A DNA stretch of 64,000 nucleotides from Gyromitra esculenta. Taxonomy: Eukaryota; Ascomycota; Pezizomycetes; Pezizales; Discinaceae. The stretch covers positions 1,364,001-1,428,000 of the forward strand of contig JBCAML010000014.1 of the NCBI GenBank assembly GCA_038503075.1, in the 5' to 3' direction. Both the position numbers and the translations under genes were made by a program. The notes under the pieces are model-generated. The model saw nothing but the letters and a program-made list of their open reading frames with translations. It had not been told where the DNA came from and ran no database searches. How positions within the stretch are numbered: position 1 is the stretch's first letter; each line of letters opens with the position of its first letter. Of this stretch, positions 22,363 through 32,242 are shown in pieces.

Positions 22363-22784
22363 ATGTTCTCAACACTCGCAAATCTGAGCGCTGTGGCGGG
22401 CCGCCGTCTCCCCCTCGGGTGCTTCATCAATGCGCGCGTCCTCCGCGACTTTTCGAAGCGGGAGGCGTTTGCGGCCGCTGAGCAGACGAGACAGGCCCTG
22501 CGCTACATCACGCAGAACACGCAGCTGACGGCCCGACAGCGCTTCACGGCCATGATTGAGCTCGCGCAGATGGACTCGAATACGCGGCCTATGAAGATCA
22601 AGAATAGGTGTATCATGGGTGGGAAGGGACGGGGGATCATGAGGGATTTTAGGATCTCGAGGGTATGTATATTGGGGGGGAGGTCTGAAGGAGAGGGGAG
22701 ATTGGGGCTGACGGGTGGTAGTTTCAATTCCGACTTAATGCGAAGGCGGGGAATCTTCCGGGGGTGAAGAAGGCGATTTGGTAG
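22363..22784 (+). CDS. MRP2: Mitochondrial ribosomal protein uS14m (Mrp2)
   Basis: This is a small-subunit mitoribosome component of the bacterial S14 family. Exons 22363-22662 and 22722-22784 join in frame to 120 residues. The basic, hydroxylated N-terminus (about 25 residues) looks like a mitochondrial presequence. The body has NTRPMKIKNRCIMGGKGRG followed by the family C-terminus, in which R-F-Q-F-R-LNAKAGNLPGVKKAIW spans the intron. Length and the conserved C-terminal tryptophan match fungal Mrp2. Only 20 codons lie in the second exon, so a single-exon reading would miss the invariant tail. Confidence 0.93.
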
Positions 22785-23158
22785 ATGGGGAGGTTTGGGT
22801 GGGGGGAGGGGGCTTTGTCTTATAGGGAAACCGATGTACAGAAAATGGTGTTTTGGCGGGCGTATTTTAGCTGTGGGGTGGATGAATTAGATTCCCATAT
22901 GCAATTGCTTGGGTCTCACGGTCTGTCAGACTGGGGGTATATAGCTGAGGGCAATAAACAGTGTTCTTCCTATATATTGCATCCAGATCTCGAAGAACGG
23001 AAGTGAGGCCGAGTGAGACCCAGTGAGACCCAGTGAGAGGATTATATTGGCCCCTCTAAATACCTAAACTCCATATAAATTTGTGCAGACAAAGAATCAT
23101 TTACAGTAAATCCCAAGCAAATCCCTAACCCAAGCACAGTAATTCCCCAGTAATACCC
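22785..23158. other. Convergent spacer
   Basis: A 374-bp interval separates the uS14m stop from the TPR protein stop on the opposite strand. It includes three GTGAGACCCA/GTGAGGCCGA-like short repeats at 23005-23038. No gene is seen. Confidence 0.5.
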
Positions 23159-24436
23159 CTACAGAGTCTTTGTAGCCCTGATCTTCTCCAGATCCCTCAC
23201 TGCCTCTTCCCACTTCTCCGGACTCTCCTCCAATTCCACCTCTCCCTTCTTCCTAAAGAGACCTCCCCACCCTCCCCCTTTGCCCTCCCCTTTCACCCCC
23301 TCCTCCCTCACCATTGCTGCCATAGCACTCAGATTCCTCCCCGCAACAATTGCACACTCCCTACACCTCCCCCTAACCTCCGCCAACTCCACAGCCCTCT
23401 CAAACGCCTCCCGACTCCACGCAATCCCCTGGCGCCGCTGCCCCATCGCAAACATCACCTCCCCAATATACGTCATAGTAACCGCTTCAGCACACGGATC
23501 CCCCGCTGCCTCCGCAGCACCCACACCCTGCGGATCCGCTGGCGGCCCCGCCCTCCTCCGCGCCGCAAGCACCTTCGTAAACAGACTCAACGCCTCCTCC
23601 GTATTACCCCGGCGCGCATGCAGCACCCCGAGCTCCGTCTGGGCTTTGAGCAGAAGCCCCACCCCCACATCCGTACTCTCCCTACTCGCCGCCGCGGCAG
23701 CGATTGCAGCCTCCAACGCAGCCTGCGCAGCATCCGGGTCGCTCTGGAACTCAGCAATGCTCGCGACTCTCAGCGCCGCCGCAACCGTCGACGCCACGTC
23801 CTGCGAGACAGAAAGCAGCTTATCCCACGTTTCGCGCGCAGCAGCGTGTTCTCCGTCCAGCTCCTCCAGCTCCGCAAGCGCCTGCAGCGCGCCAGCGTAC
23901 CCCGATATCCAGTCTGGGTTGCTTGCGCTGGACGACGACGGCGGTGGCGGCGGCGGTAGGGCGGCCTCGAGTTCGGCGACGGTGTTGCGCAGGACTTGTA
24001 TCGCGGCAGCGCGGTTGTCGGTCCAGGTGGTGATGGAGCGGGCGAGTGCGATGCCGGCGCGCGCGGACAGCGGCAGCGCGCGCGGGGTCGGGTGTGTTGA
24101 TTCTGCGGAGACCAGCGCGCTGATGAGCAGGATGCTGCCGGTGAGGAGCAGCGCGGTGTATCCGTATACGATCACGCGTGCGGCGGTGAGGGATTCGCGG
24201 TAGAGGTAGGCTTTGGTGCGCGCGGAGATGAGGCGGCGGGTTGGCGGGGTGATGGTGGTGGGGCGGGGGCGGGGGCGGGGGGCCAGGTGGACGGTGGGGC
24301 GGAGGAGGTAGGGGAGACGGGGGCGGGAGGAGCGTGTGAAGGGGCGGGAGGCGGGGAGCTGCGGGAGGGCGGGCTTGTAGAGGGGCCGCGCAAGAGGCCG
24401 CAGAAGGGGCTGGCGGAATCGGGTGAGGGAGGCCAT
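23159..24436 (-). CDS. Mitochondrial inner-membrane-type TPR protein
   Basis: A single exon encodes 425 residues. The first 80 residues are rich in Arg, Pro, Ser and Leu and lack acids, like a mitochondrial presequence. A hydrophobic segment at about residues 87-109 predicts one membrane span. The rest is alanine-rich helical repeats with TPR character (LQALAELEELDGEHAAARETWDKLL; LGVLHARRGNTEEALSLFTKVL). Presequence, one span and C-terminal TPRs resemble Mgr3-type adaptors of the i-AAA protease, but the resemblance is architectural and I cannot confirm orthology. GC content is very high, so several long antisense frames overlap it; these are shadows. It is divergent from the short-chain dehydrogenase gene, 282 bp apart. 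Confidence 0.75.
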   Translation of the reverse strand: MASLTRFRQPLLRPLARPLYKPALPQLPASRPFTRSSRPRLPYLLRPTVHLAPRPRPRPTTITPPTRRLISARTKAYLYRESLTAARVIVYGYTALLLTGSILLISALVSAESTHPTPRALPLSARAGIALARSITTWTDNRAAAIQVLRNTVAELEAALPPPPPPSSSSASNPDWISGYAGALQALAELEELDGEHAAARETWDKLLSVSQDVASTVAAALRVASIAEFQSDPDAAQAALEAAIAAAAASRESTDVGVGLLLKAQTELGVLHARRGNTEEALSLFTKVLAARRRAGPPADPQGVGAAEAAGDPCAEAVTMTYIGEVMFAMGQRRQGIAWSREAFERAVELAEVRGRCRECAIVAGRNLSAMAAMVREEGVKGEGKGGGWGGLFRKKGEVELEESPEKWEEAVRDLEKIRATKTL

Positions 24437-24718
24437 TGAGTTGTGGTTGTAGACTGCGGACTCGCGGAGTTGGAGACGTTATCGGTATTGCTATCGTTGA
24501 TGCCATCACAGCCAAGAAATGATTGTTCTCGCAGCCAATCATCGCGAAGGCTGGATTACTCTGCATGCAGGCCTCCCTTCCCGCCAACATAAGCCTTTTC
24601 TTCTTTTCTTTTTCTTCAGGGATAGATACCTATAAATAAACAATATCCAGCTCAATGGTATCCTCAACTCCCCCTTACATCGCGAGTTTAATCCCCATTA
24701 ATCACTATCAATACCCCA
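24437..24718. promoter_or_regulatory. Divergent promoter, TPR protein / SDR
   Basis: The 282-bp region between divergent ATGs has a pyrimidine tract near 24596-24620 and a TATAAATA-like stretch at about 24631-24639, oriented suitably for the dehydrogenase gene. No regulator site was assigned. Confidence 0.5.
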
Positions 24719-25872
24719 ATGTCGGTCCCTCCAGACAACTTCGCTGCGTCCGAGGTCCTGTACTCAAAGTCTCCAATTGACCTGGCAGTGCCGTACAACG
24801 AGACGAATGCCAAAGGGAAGAAGATCCTCGTTACCGGTGGTGCGAGTGGCATTGGAGAGGGGATACTGAGGAAGTTTGCAGCTCTGGGGTACTCTCGTCG
24901 TCTCTCTACTGTTCCTCTGGAAATAACTAACACGTCTCAGGGCTTGCGTTATAATCGGCGATTTAAATACCCAGCGCGGTGAAGCTCTTATTGCTGAGCT
25001 TCGCGCTTCTACCGGGAATCCAGAGTAAGTTCCCCTGGTTATTCACTCGCCCACTATCTATTTACCTATTCATATACTTATTCTTCCATTTGCTCTCTCC
25101 CTCCAGCCTCCACTTCCTCCCCCTGGACGTAACCTCCTACTCCTCCCAAACCGCCTTCTTCCGCTCCGCCCTCGCCCTCTCACCAACCAACCCACTCACC
25201 ACCGTAATCGCCAACGCCGGCGTCGGCGAAATCGGTAGCTTCGTCTCGCCGACGCCCGCCGGCCTCGACCCGCCAGAGCCAGACCTCACCTCCATCGACG
25301 TGAACCTCAAGGGCGCAATCTACACGACGCGTCTCGCGCTGCACCACCTCCAATCCACCTCCACCACACTCGCGGGGGGCCGCCACGACCGCAGTCTCAT
25401 CTTCCTTGGCTCGATCGCGTCGTTCGCCGGCGGGCCCGCCATGGCGCTGTACTGCGCGAGCAAACACGGACTGCTAGGATTCTTCCGCAGCCTGCGACTG
25501 TTCCCGTCGTTGCGCGACGGGGTGCGGCTCAACGTGGTGTGTCCCTATTTCGTGGACACGCCGATCCTGCCGCTTGCGGGCAAGGTGCTGCTGGCGGGAC
25601 TGGAAAGGGCGCGGCTGGAGGACGTGGTGGACGCCGTGGGCAGGTTTGTGTGTGACGAGGAGGCGGCGGGGAGGTGCTTGATGGTTGCGCCGAGGGGCAG
25701 CGGCGGGATTGTGGAGGTGGGCTTGGACGAGATGGCGGAGGTGGAGGTCTTCACGAGGAGGGTTGTGAGGGCGCTGAACACGGAGGCTAGGGCTGCGGCG
25801 TGGGGACGGTTCGTGTGGGATTTGTTGGTGGTTTTGGTGCTGGGGCCTGTTATGAGGTTGTTTGGGAAGTGA
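24719..25872 (+). CDS. Short-chain dehydrogenase/reductase
   Basis: This is an NAD(P)-dependent oxidoreductase of the classical SDR superfamily; the substrate is unknown. Exons 24719-24888, 24941-25024 and 25107-25872 join in frame to 339 residues. The cofactor motif TGGASGIG is at about 39-46. An Asp at the end of the second strand (IIGDLN) suggests NAD preference. NAGVGEIG and the active-site YCASK, with a catalytic serine in LGSIASF, are present. The C-terminal 20 residues (WDLLVVLVLGPVMRLF) are hydrophobic and may anchor the protein to a membrane. The overall form resembles 15-hydroxyprostaglandin dehydrogenase-like fungal SDRs. No neighbouring pathway gene suggests its role. Confidence 0.92.
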
Positions 25873-27012
25873 GGTGCGGATGCGTGGGGTTGGCTATGGA
25901 TTTGTGTGGTTTGGTTTATAGATGCTGCAATTCATGATGCTCTTTGGTGGTTGATGTGGGAGGTTTCGTGGTTTCGTAAATTGTTTATATTATTTCCCTT
26001 TGCCAGAAGGATGTTGACGGGTTGAAGGAGGCATCATGGACAGCACGAAGCTCATGCTAGGGACATGTCTGTTCTATCTGCAATGGCCCCCAGTCTCCTA
26101 TTAGAATGGTCAAGTTATTGGGATCTTGCATCTTTTAAGTGTCTCTCCCCATTTATGGGAAGTGTCAGCTCTGCTGGAAGCGGAAATGTATATTGTTCAG
26201 CCAACCAACATTAGTACTGTGCACACTGTGCCGCATTGATCGTGGCCTGGTCTCTGCTACGTCACTATTGGGCTGGCCTGCTGAAGCGGGTTCGTCGGAC
26301 TGGGTTCACCAGACTGGATATCAGAGCCAGCCCTTCGATCTGTGTTTCTGGGAGTAGGCGTGAGGATTTCTGCAAAGGGAGGGAGGTAAAGCGTGTCGAG
26401 GATGAAATTGTAGCTTCTGCCAAAAAGCTCACGCCAATGCAATTTAGAGCTGTAAGCTGTGTTGTGCCATGTTGGAGGTTTGGTTACTTATGAGCGGCGA
26501 TCTTGGGATAAGTCGTCTTTTCACAAAATCTACAGGACATGGCATTGAATAACTGCATGAAAGATTTATAGATATCTTCCTGTGTGTTGGTGACGGTAAA
26601 AGACAGTAGAGGCTTTCTTGTGAAGGAGCGTGTTAGTATTATTACATTTTGGTTCCATAGACCATCGTTGTGTGACCCCTTCCCCTCACGATAGCGAATA
26701 GAGACTTCACAAATACAAAATTACATGTTGAGAGTAACCAGATCTCTTCGTCTCTGGTTCCAATCCCGCCGGAATATGGCTTCTCGGTGTTGCTTTATCC
26801 TGCACTCAAAATACCCTACTTTGCCTGTGCAGCTCTCGCCCTGGATCACACTCTGGCAGGTCACAAATACTGCAGAGCAGAGTATGTAAGCACTCTAACC
26901 AGCTACCACGTACCTCCCTCCCACCCAAAAACCGAAGGAAACCCTCCGTCAGAGAGGTGTGGGGAATCCCCTCAATTTATCCCTCGCCGCCAAAAATTTG
27001 CAAAAATTTCCA

Positions 27013-27061
27013 ACATGAGACTCAGGCTCGAGGTTGTCGAGCCTGAGGTAACCTGCATGAT
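27013..27061. repeat. Hairpin of ACTCAGGCTCG element ends
   Basis: CTCAGGCTCGA, a short loop and TCGAGCCTGAG form a perfect 11-bp inverted repeat. A third copy, GTCGAGCCTGAGG, lies about 30 bp further on. The same sequence forms the ends of the element at 27207-27328, so these look like nested or broken element ends. Confidence 0.6.
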
Positions 27062-27206
27062 GTTTGTCGAGCCTGAGGCGGATACTGCAAGGCTATAGGT
27101 TCGAGACCCCCTGTCGCTGCAGCCGAGACATGGGTGGGCTGCATGAAGTGCGGTTTAATCACTCAGGATAGTCCCGTTTGCGGACAAGTGTAGTATGACA
27201 GAGGAG

Positions 27207-27328
27207 ACTCAGGCTCGGTGTAAGGATTTTGGGGGTTTCACAGTTTTATTCGTTCCAGTAGATTATAGGTGGGTAAGGCTGTTGCCGCGCCTGTGTGGAA
27301 ATCCTCAACTCCTAAACCGAGCCTGAGT
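27207..27328. mobile_element. MITE-like element with ACTCAGGCTCGG ends
   Basis: ACTCAGGCTCGG at the left end is matched by CCGAGCCTGAGT at the right end, with further imperfect pairing (GGATTT / AAATCC), giving a 122-bp inverted-repeat unit. No target duplication is clear. Related end sequences lie at 27014-27060 and about 27594-27605, suggesting a small local family. Confidence 0.6.
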
Positions 27329-29191
27329 ATAGAGTAGCTAACGTAGGGTGTGGTACTACACGTATCCAATAAGGCTCCTACCCATCGAGGCCTGCCCAGT
27401 GCCCACGCCCCAAGCTATTAGATCTGCCAGTCTATGACGATGTCTCTAACCCAGCATGCACAAGCGGCAGGGTTCTCTCTCCTGCTCGGAATGTGTCCAG
27501 CAATACTGAGACCTTCGGAATAGTCCTCGGACAGCATTTTTGGCAATGGCTTATACAGTTTTATTCCTGGCACACTAGAGTAATCGTGTCGACAGAGCCT
27601 GAGTGGTGTATGTGCGTTTGCATCACTAATGTGAGCACAGTTTACAGTAAAGGCTCGAGAAACATGGTGTATGTGGTTCGTATAGCTATTGGTTCTTCCG
27701 ACTATTCTAGCAGCAGAATTGACCGCAAGATCTTCATTCTACCTGCAGACCTAGCTTCTCGTTCCTTTTTACCATACGCTATAGGCTTGCTAACTCGGGA
27801 GACGGGCAATATACCCGATCAAAATACACCAATCTCCAAATTACAAACTTCGTCAACAAAAAACCATACCTTCTTCCTACCCTTCGTTGGCAGTGTCGTA
27901 ATACTTTGTCATGCACTTGCGAATCAACTGGAAGTAAACCTTGCAATCGTGAAATTCTACCTCGTCGTTCTATGAACCCGCCGTTAGTTACTATGTGAAA
28001 CGAGTGAGATGACCTACCGAAATACCTACTCGCATCTAGCGCTCAGCCTTAGTAGCGGTCCTAGGCGGTGTAATTTCGACCTAATATTCAGGGAAGAGCA
28101 CCTCACCCCATAGTGATACCGATACTAGGTAGCGGTCGGAACTAGACGAGCTTCGTAGAAGACAGGATAGCGTAGATCATCGCTTCCCTAGCAGATCGTC
28201 ACGAACTATCTAGCCTTCTAGAGATTTCATGAAGCCATCTGCACACCCCACCCCAAAGAGCCCGAGTGCAACATCAGCAGAAACAGTATCAAACGTGCTG
28301 GTCCCCCAAGCTCTCTCTGCCAATCGAGGAGAAGCCGTGAGACTATAACAGGGTCTCTACAAATCCCAGGAAGCAGAAAGTAGCTATAATTATAATTATA
28401 AAGTAGCGTGGTTTACGGCCCTACCATATATCCAAGCAGACATCGGCTTGCCTGAGCTAGCCAACTTTTCTTAGATTGATACTATTCTGTGTGTCCAGAG
28501 GCTTCCTCCAACTGCTTCACCTGACCGCAGAAGCCTAACTCGATAGAGTCACTATCATGAGGTATCACTCGCATCAATCACCATTTCCCGTGTTTAGTCA
28601 GAACTGGCTTCTTAGTGGTTTTAGTTGACATCGCCCGCCGACTATGGTGTCTTTAAGTAGTCAATATTTTGGCATATTAGGGCTAGAAGCTATGCTAGAT
28701 GTATATAGAATATCTGTTTGGATTCAGAGAGTTGTGTATACAGTAAATCTGGGATGTAACTCTCTGGCTATTAGGATGGTTTTGGATTAGCATAGTTGCT
28801 AACCTAATTCTAACTTATTCTTATTCTTATCTCTATAATCTTCTAGTACGTGAGATGGTACCTCGCAGTTTAATCATTCCTAGATATTTTACTAGATAGA
28901 TGCCAACGGTAACACGAATATAATTCCTCGTTTTGGTCTGGACGAGAGAGCCTTCCGCGGGCCGCTCTCATATATCCACCCAGCACAGAAAACAGCTCTA
29001 TCTCTTGAAAACGAATCTCAGCGCAACAAACGATGTCTAAGAATCTCGAGACGTAGTGAATTCTTTTTAGAAATCCCCATATCGCAATTAGGCCTATTCC
29101 CAAGTCACCCCACCACACCCCACCACAGCTACTACGCATCACCCCTTCTAAACAATCACCACGCTTCCCTAGCAAAAAAGATATTATTTGA

Positions 29192-29272
29192 TGAATAGAG
29201 TGAGACTCGAACTCACGCGGGTTGCCCCACTAGCACCTGAAGCTAGCGCCTTAACCGCTCGGCCATCTATCC
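29192..29272 (-). tRNA. tRNA-Leu (anticodon CAG)
   Basis: Read on the minus strand: acceptor stem GGATAGA/TCTATTC (one G-U pair), D arm TGGCCGAGCGGTTAAGGC, anticodon stem CTAGC/GCTAG around TTCAGGT, giving anticodon CAG. A class II variable arm and GTTCGAGTC T loop follow. No intron and no encoded CCA. The long variable arm and G-CAG anticodon fit leucine. Confidence 0.9.
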
Positions 29273-29527
29273 GTGTTTTCTCTATTTGGAAATTTATCTT
29301 TGCTTGTAAAATAAAGTCCTATTACTCGAGTCAGACCCTAGGTCCTGACGTCGAGCTCTACGGAAATTTGTGTGAGAGCAGTAGGGGTTTCTACAACAAA
29401 AAAAAGCACGAGCACCGCAATTAATTGATGGGGAGAACTATCTGTGTCAGCAAGCATATTCGTAAGTAAGACGCTTTCTAGATATCAGACAACGTAGAGT
29501 GCAAGGAAAGCCAAACCAACAAGAATA

Positions 29528-29604
29528 TCCACCGAGTTGTTAGATGCTGAGCTTAGGGCTAGGGTATTTATACCAGATGAGTGATATACCATGACTTGGT
29601 CCAT
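29528..29604. repeat. Dispersed repeat copy A
   Basis: The stretch from AGAATATCCACCGAGTTGTTAG to GAGTGATATACCATGACT has a diverged counterpart at about 61967-62051 (CCGAGTTGTTAGAT and GAGTGATAGACCATGACT). It is probably a remnant of a repeat, perhaps an LTR because TGTTAGAT is a common LTR start; this is inference. Confidence 0.4.
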
Positions 29605-29853
29605 ATAGTGTCAAGTTTCACTACCAATAGCATGCCAATAGCACGCATAAAAGCTCTACAGGCAAGAAATGCGTAGGAGGTAATATAAAACATATTTTAT
29701 GGTATGTTTGCTTTTTACCTGCATGTATTTCGGCAGCCGCACCACCAATTCGACAGTCTTGGCACCGATTTAGCGTAACAACTTCTAGACATAACTCAAT
29801 TCTAACCTCACCTCCCTTCCAAAGCTCAGCTCCACGGCACAGCACCAGCTCTC

Positions 29854-30744
29854 ATGATGTCAGGATCTCTCGACGAGCTTATGCTTTCGTATCTCGATAC
29901 TATCGACACATATCAATCTCTCCGTACGTCTCTAAGTTCTCGGTTCTCGGCTGGGTTTCTGGCCCTTGCGCAAGCAAACTTCCGCTCGCCCAGCGGAAGG
30001 TACGGGAAGGATTCTTACGATGAACGAATGTCCGCGTTGAGGGGCGTTGAAATACGAGGGGGGGATAATGGAATTGTGTTTGAGGCTAGGAAAATTGATG
30101 TGGGGGAGCAGAAAGAGGAAGATAAGGAGGAGAATGGTAAGCAGGAGCAAGAAGATACAAAGGAAGGAGCTGAAAAGGGCGAGAAAGATGAAGACGACAA
30201 AAATGTAAAGAAACCAGATCATCGAAATCCAATAAGATGGTTCGGCATTCTGGTTCCTCCTGCATTGCGAAATGTCCAATCCGAATTCATCTCAGCTATA
30301 GAAACCGATATCCCGCAAATCCTAACCACCCTTTCGAAACTCTCCTCACTCGAATCCCAGATCAATATTATGCGGACGGAATATGTGTATAAAATTCTTA
30401 TCGCTCCGCCACCCTCGCCGCTGCCCGAAGCACTCCCTCTCTCTCCGTTCGATACCTCGTCGGGATTTATTCACCTTTGCACGGCGGCACAAGTTCCAGC
30501 GGTTATCAGCATGTTCATGAAGTCTGAAGAAAAGGTGTGGTTGTTGAAGATCCCGTACGAGAAGATCAAGCTGGATTTGAAATGGGAAGGCGTCACAGAA
30601 AATGGCGAAGGAGGAGAGAAATTTCCTCATCTTTTTAACGAGAAGCTGGGAGTTGACGAGGTAGAGGACTTGAAGGAGTTTGTTAGGGATCCCGAGACTG
30701 GGTGGAAGGGCGTTTTCGATACCACTACCTGGCTACAGAGATAA
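29854..30744 (+). CDS. Vma22-like V-ATPase assembly factor fused to DUF952
   Basis: A single exon encodes 296 residues. The N-terminal part (SLDELMLSYLDTIDTYQSLRTSL at 4-27, FLALAQANF, then GKDSYDERMSAL) and the later NPIRWFGILVPPALR-LRNVQSEFISAI block (about 125-152) match Vma22/CCDC115-type proteins, ER-resident factors that assemble the V0 sector of the vacuolar ATPase. A Lys/Glu-rich linker (85-120) separates the two parts, as in yeast Vma22. Residues about 176-285 are a DUF952 domain: YVYKIL, the signature GFIHL-CTAAQV at 204-213, WLLKIPYEKI, LKWEG and FPHLFNEKL. DUF952 occurs as a small stand-alone protein in bacteria and plants; its function is unknown. There is no stop or splice signal between the parts. 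The next plus-strand gene is far away, so no operon-like link is implied. Confidence 0.8.
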   Translation: MMSGSLDELMLSYLDTIDTYQSLRTSLSSRFSAGFLALAQANFRSPSGRYGKDSYDERMSALRGVEIRGGDNGIVFEARKIDVGEQKEEDKEENGKQEQEDTKEGAEKGEKDEDDKNVKKPDHRNPIRWFGILVPPALRNVQSEFISAIETDIPQILTTLSKLSSLESQINIMRTEYVYKILIAPPPSPLPEALPLSPFDTSSGFIHLCTAAQVPAVISMFMKSEEKVWLLKIPYEKIKLDLKWEGVTENGEGGEKFPHLFNEKLGVDEVEDLKEFVRDPETGWKGVFDTTTWLQR

Positions 30745-31252
30745 AAGGGGCCATGCTCTGCTTACCAGGACTGTGACCCCCACTCGGCTGAAGGTATCTT
30801 TTTGCCGTACGACTCACAATAGACCTCAAAGAAACCCAAGATCTTATGATGAAACATTCCCTGTGAAGATTTGTTTTCATCGTGTGTACGATGCACAAAC
30901 GATGCCATCCAGTAGGAATACGCCCATTTAGCACCATAAGCTCCACCAAGTACGCGATATAGGTTTGAAATGGTAGCAAACCCTTGACAAGGATACCGTA
31001 ATTTTACCCAGGAATACGCCAAGTAGCAGAGCTTTAAAGATAACAGCTGAAGGAGTGGAATTTTATCGGTGCTTACATATGAAATCTATCCATCACTCCA
31101 CATTTTAGACAAAAGAAATCTTGGAAAGAAAGGATCGAAATTAGATCGCAAACAAAGGGGAGTCAACTCATCCTCTAGCAGAAAGTTCAAAAAGCACGCA
31201 GACATCTAATATCACTCGATTCTGCAAGCTCCCTCCTACTTTTACCTTACCT
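30745..31252. other. Convergent spacer
   Basis: About 0.5 kb separates the stop of the Vma22-DUF952 gene from the hypothetical minus-strand gene. No feature was recognised. Confidence 0.5.
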
Positions 31253-32242
31253 TCAATTCTGTTTTTGAACTTTACCTCCCATAATCCTCCCCTTCCTACG
31301 GCGACTAAAAATCTTGGTAACTGCTCCCCACACAGCCTCCGCCCACCTCTTCAGCATGGATTTACTCTTCACCACCGCCACAAGTACCGTACCGCTCTCA
31401 CAACCCACGAAATTTTCCTGGACACACACTACGGCTTTCGACGATGGATTCTCAATTACTTCGACCGACGAAGAGAGTGGCGTTATCGTGGCAGTAGTAT
31501 CTTCCCTCACCTCTTCCACGGGCAGAGGTTTGCCATGAATTGTGGCACGAGAGATCTCGTCATCGTAATAGAACGGATCTGATTCCGCTCCATCGTCGGT
31601 AGTAGTCGACTCAGTGCCCCACTCCGAGAACGTGCTGACAGCAAATAGAAGGGGACTTGAGCTGAATAGCCCCTGGTCATTGTCGTTGTTGTTGTCGTCG
31701 TAACCCTCGTCTTCTTTGTTATGGGTTATGTGCTTGCGAGTGGAGGTACGCACAATAGGCAATGGCTGCGACGCACTCGGACGGTATTCGGTCTTATCAA
31801 CTTCGTCCTTTCTAAAGTTATGGTGAAGCTCGGTGGGCGAAGGAACTGTATCGCCGATGCCAGGCATTTTCACTGCCTTGAGACTGAGAGACTATGCCAA
31901 ATCAGTAGAATTCCATTATCTCCATCTCTTCTGCCTTTTAGCATTTCTCTTTACCCAGGGCAATCGAATGATCATACTTGGTTGAAAACGTGGGGACTCG
32001 TGGTCGTAATCGCCTGCCGTGGGGCGATAGTGATGTTTGATATGGTTGGTTTGAATCAGAACAAATCTTGCCAGTGGGTGAAACAAGGAAATGTGACTGA
32101 TGAAGATGAATGGCTTCTGTCTTTTTACATCATACACCGTCTCCCCCAATCGACTATACAGCTTAACAGTGGCTTTCACAGAAAAAATACGAACTTGGAC
32201 AGTCCCCCGTTCAGGCCCCTCTGCGGCTTTGGTTGCGGCTTT
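31253..32242 (-). CDS. Hypothetical protein, N-terminus unresolved
   Basis: Two exons seem to join: about 32242-32132 (frame ...VEAAISPRGKAATKAAEGP..., VQVRIFSVKATVKLYSRLGETVYD) and 31882-31253, by a phase-0 intron with donor GTAAAA and acceptor AAG. The product would run VKLYSRLGETVYD-AVKMPGIGDTVP, a smooth continuation that makes the join plausible. The second exon alone has an ATG at 31867 and would give about 204 residues: acidic and Ser/Thr-rich in the middle, with a basic C-terminus (KIFSRRRKGRIMGG). No ATG lies in frame in the first exon, so an upstream exon is probably missing. No domain is recognised. Confidence 0.45.

Larger units (their letters stand above)
25873..29191. other. Gene desert with repeat elements
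   Basis: No intact gene is supported over 3.3 kb. The region contains inverted-repeat elements with ACTCAGGCTCG ends (27.0-27.6 kb). A tRNA-like GGTTCGAGACC box sits at about 27098-27108. The minus strand at 27.9-28.2 kb has protein-like but interrupted frames that may be a decayed mobile-element gene. The long plus-strand frame at 27493-27975 has no recognisable features. Confidence 0.45.

Noticed and set aside
23280..24203. Long plus-strand open frame of 307 codons
   Set aside because: It is antisense to the GC-rich TPR gene, with Ala/Ser/Pro low-complexity composition. The minus-strand frame has a presequence, membrane span and TPR-like helices, so this is a shadow.
23820..24590. Minus-strand frame of 256 codons overlapping the TPR gene
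   Set aside because: It is a shifted-frame, Arg/Pro/His-rich translation of the same GC-rich DNA, without domain features.
26730..26785. Possible tRNA (GGTTCCAATCC near 26756)
   Set aside because: The flanking bases do not form a T stem and no acceptor stem is found.
27493..27975. Plus-strand frame of 160 codons as a gene
   Set aside because: There is no domain, no promoter or splice context and an odd composition; the opposite strand looks more protein-like in part.
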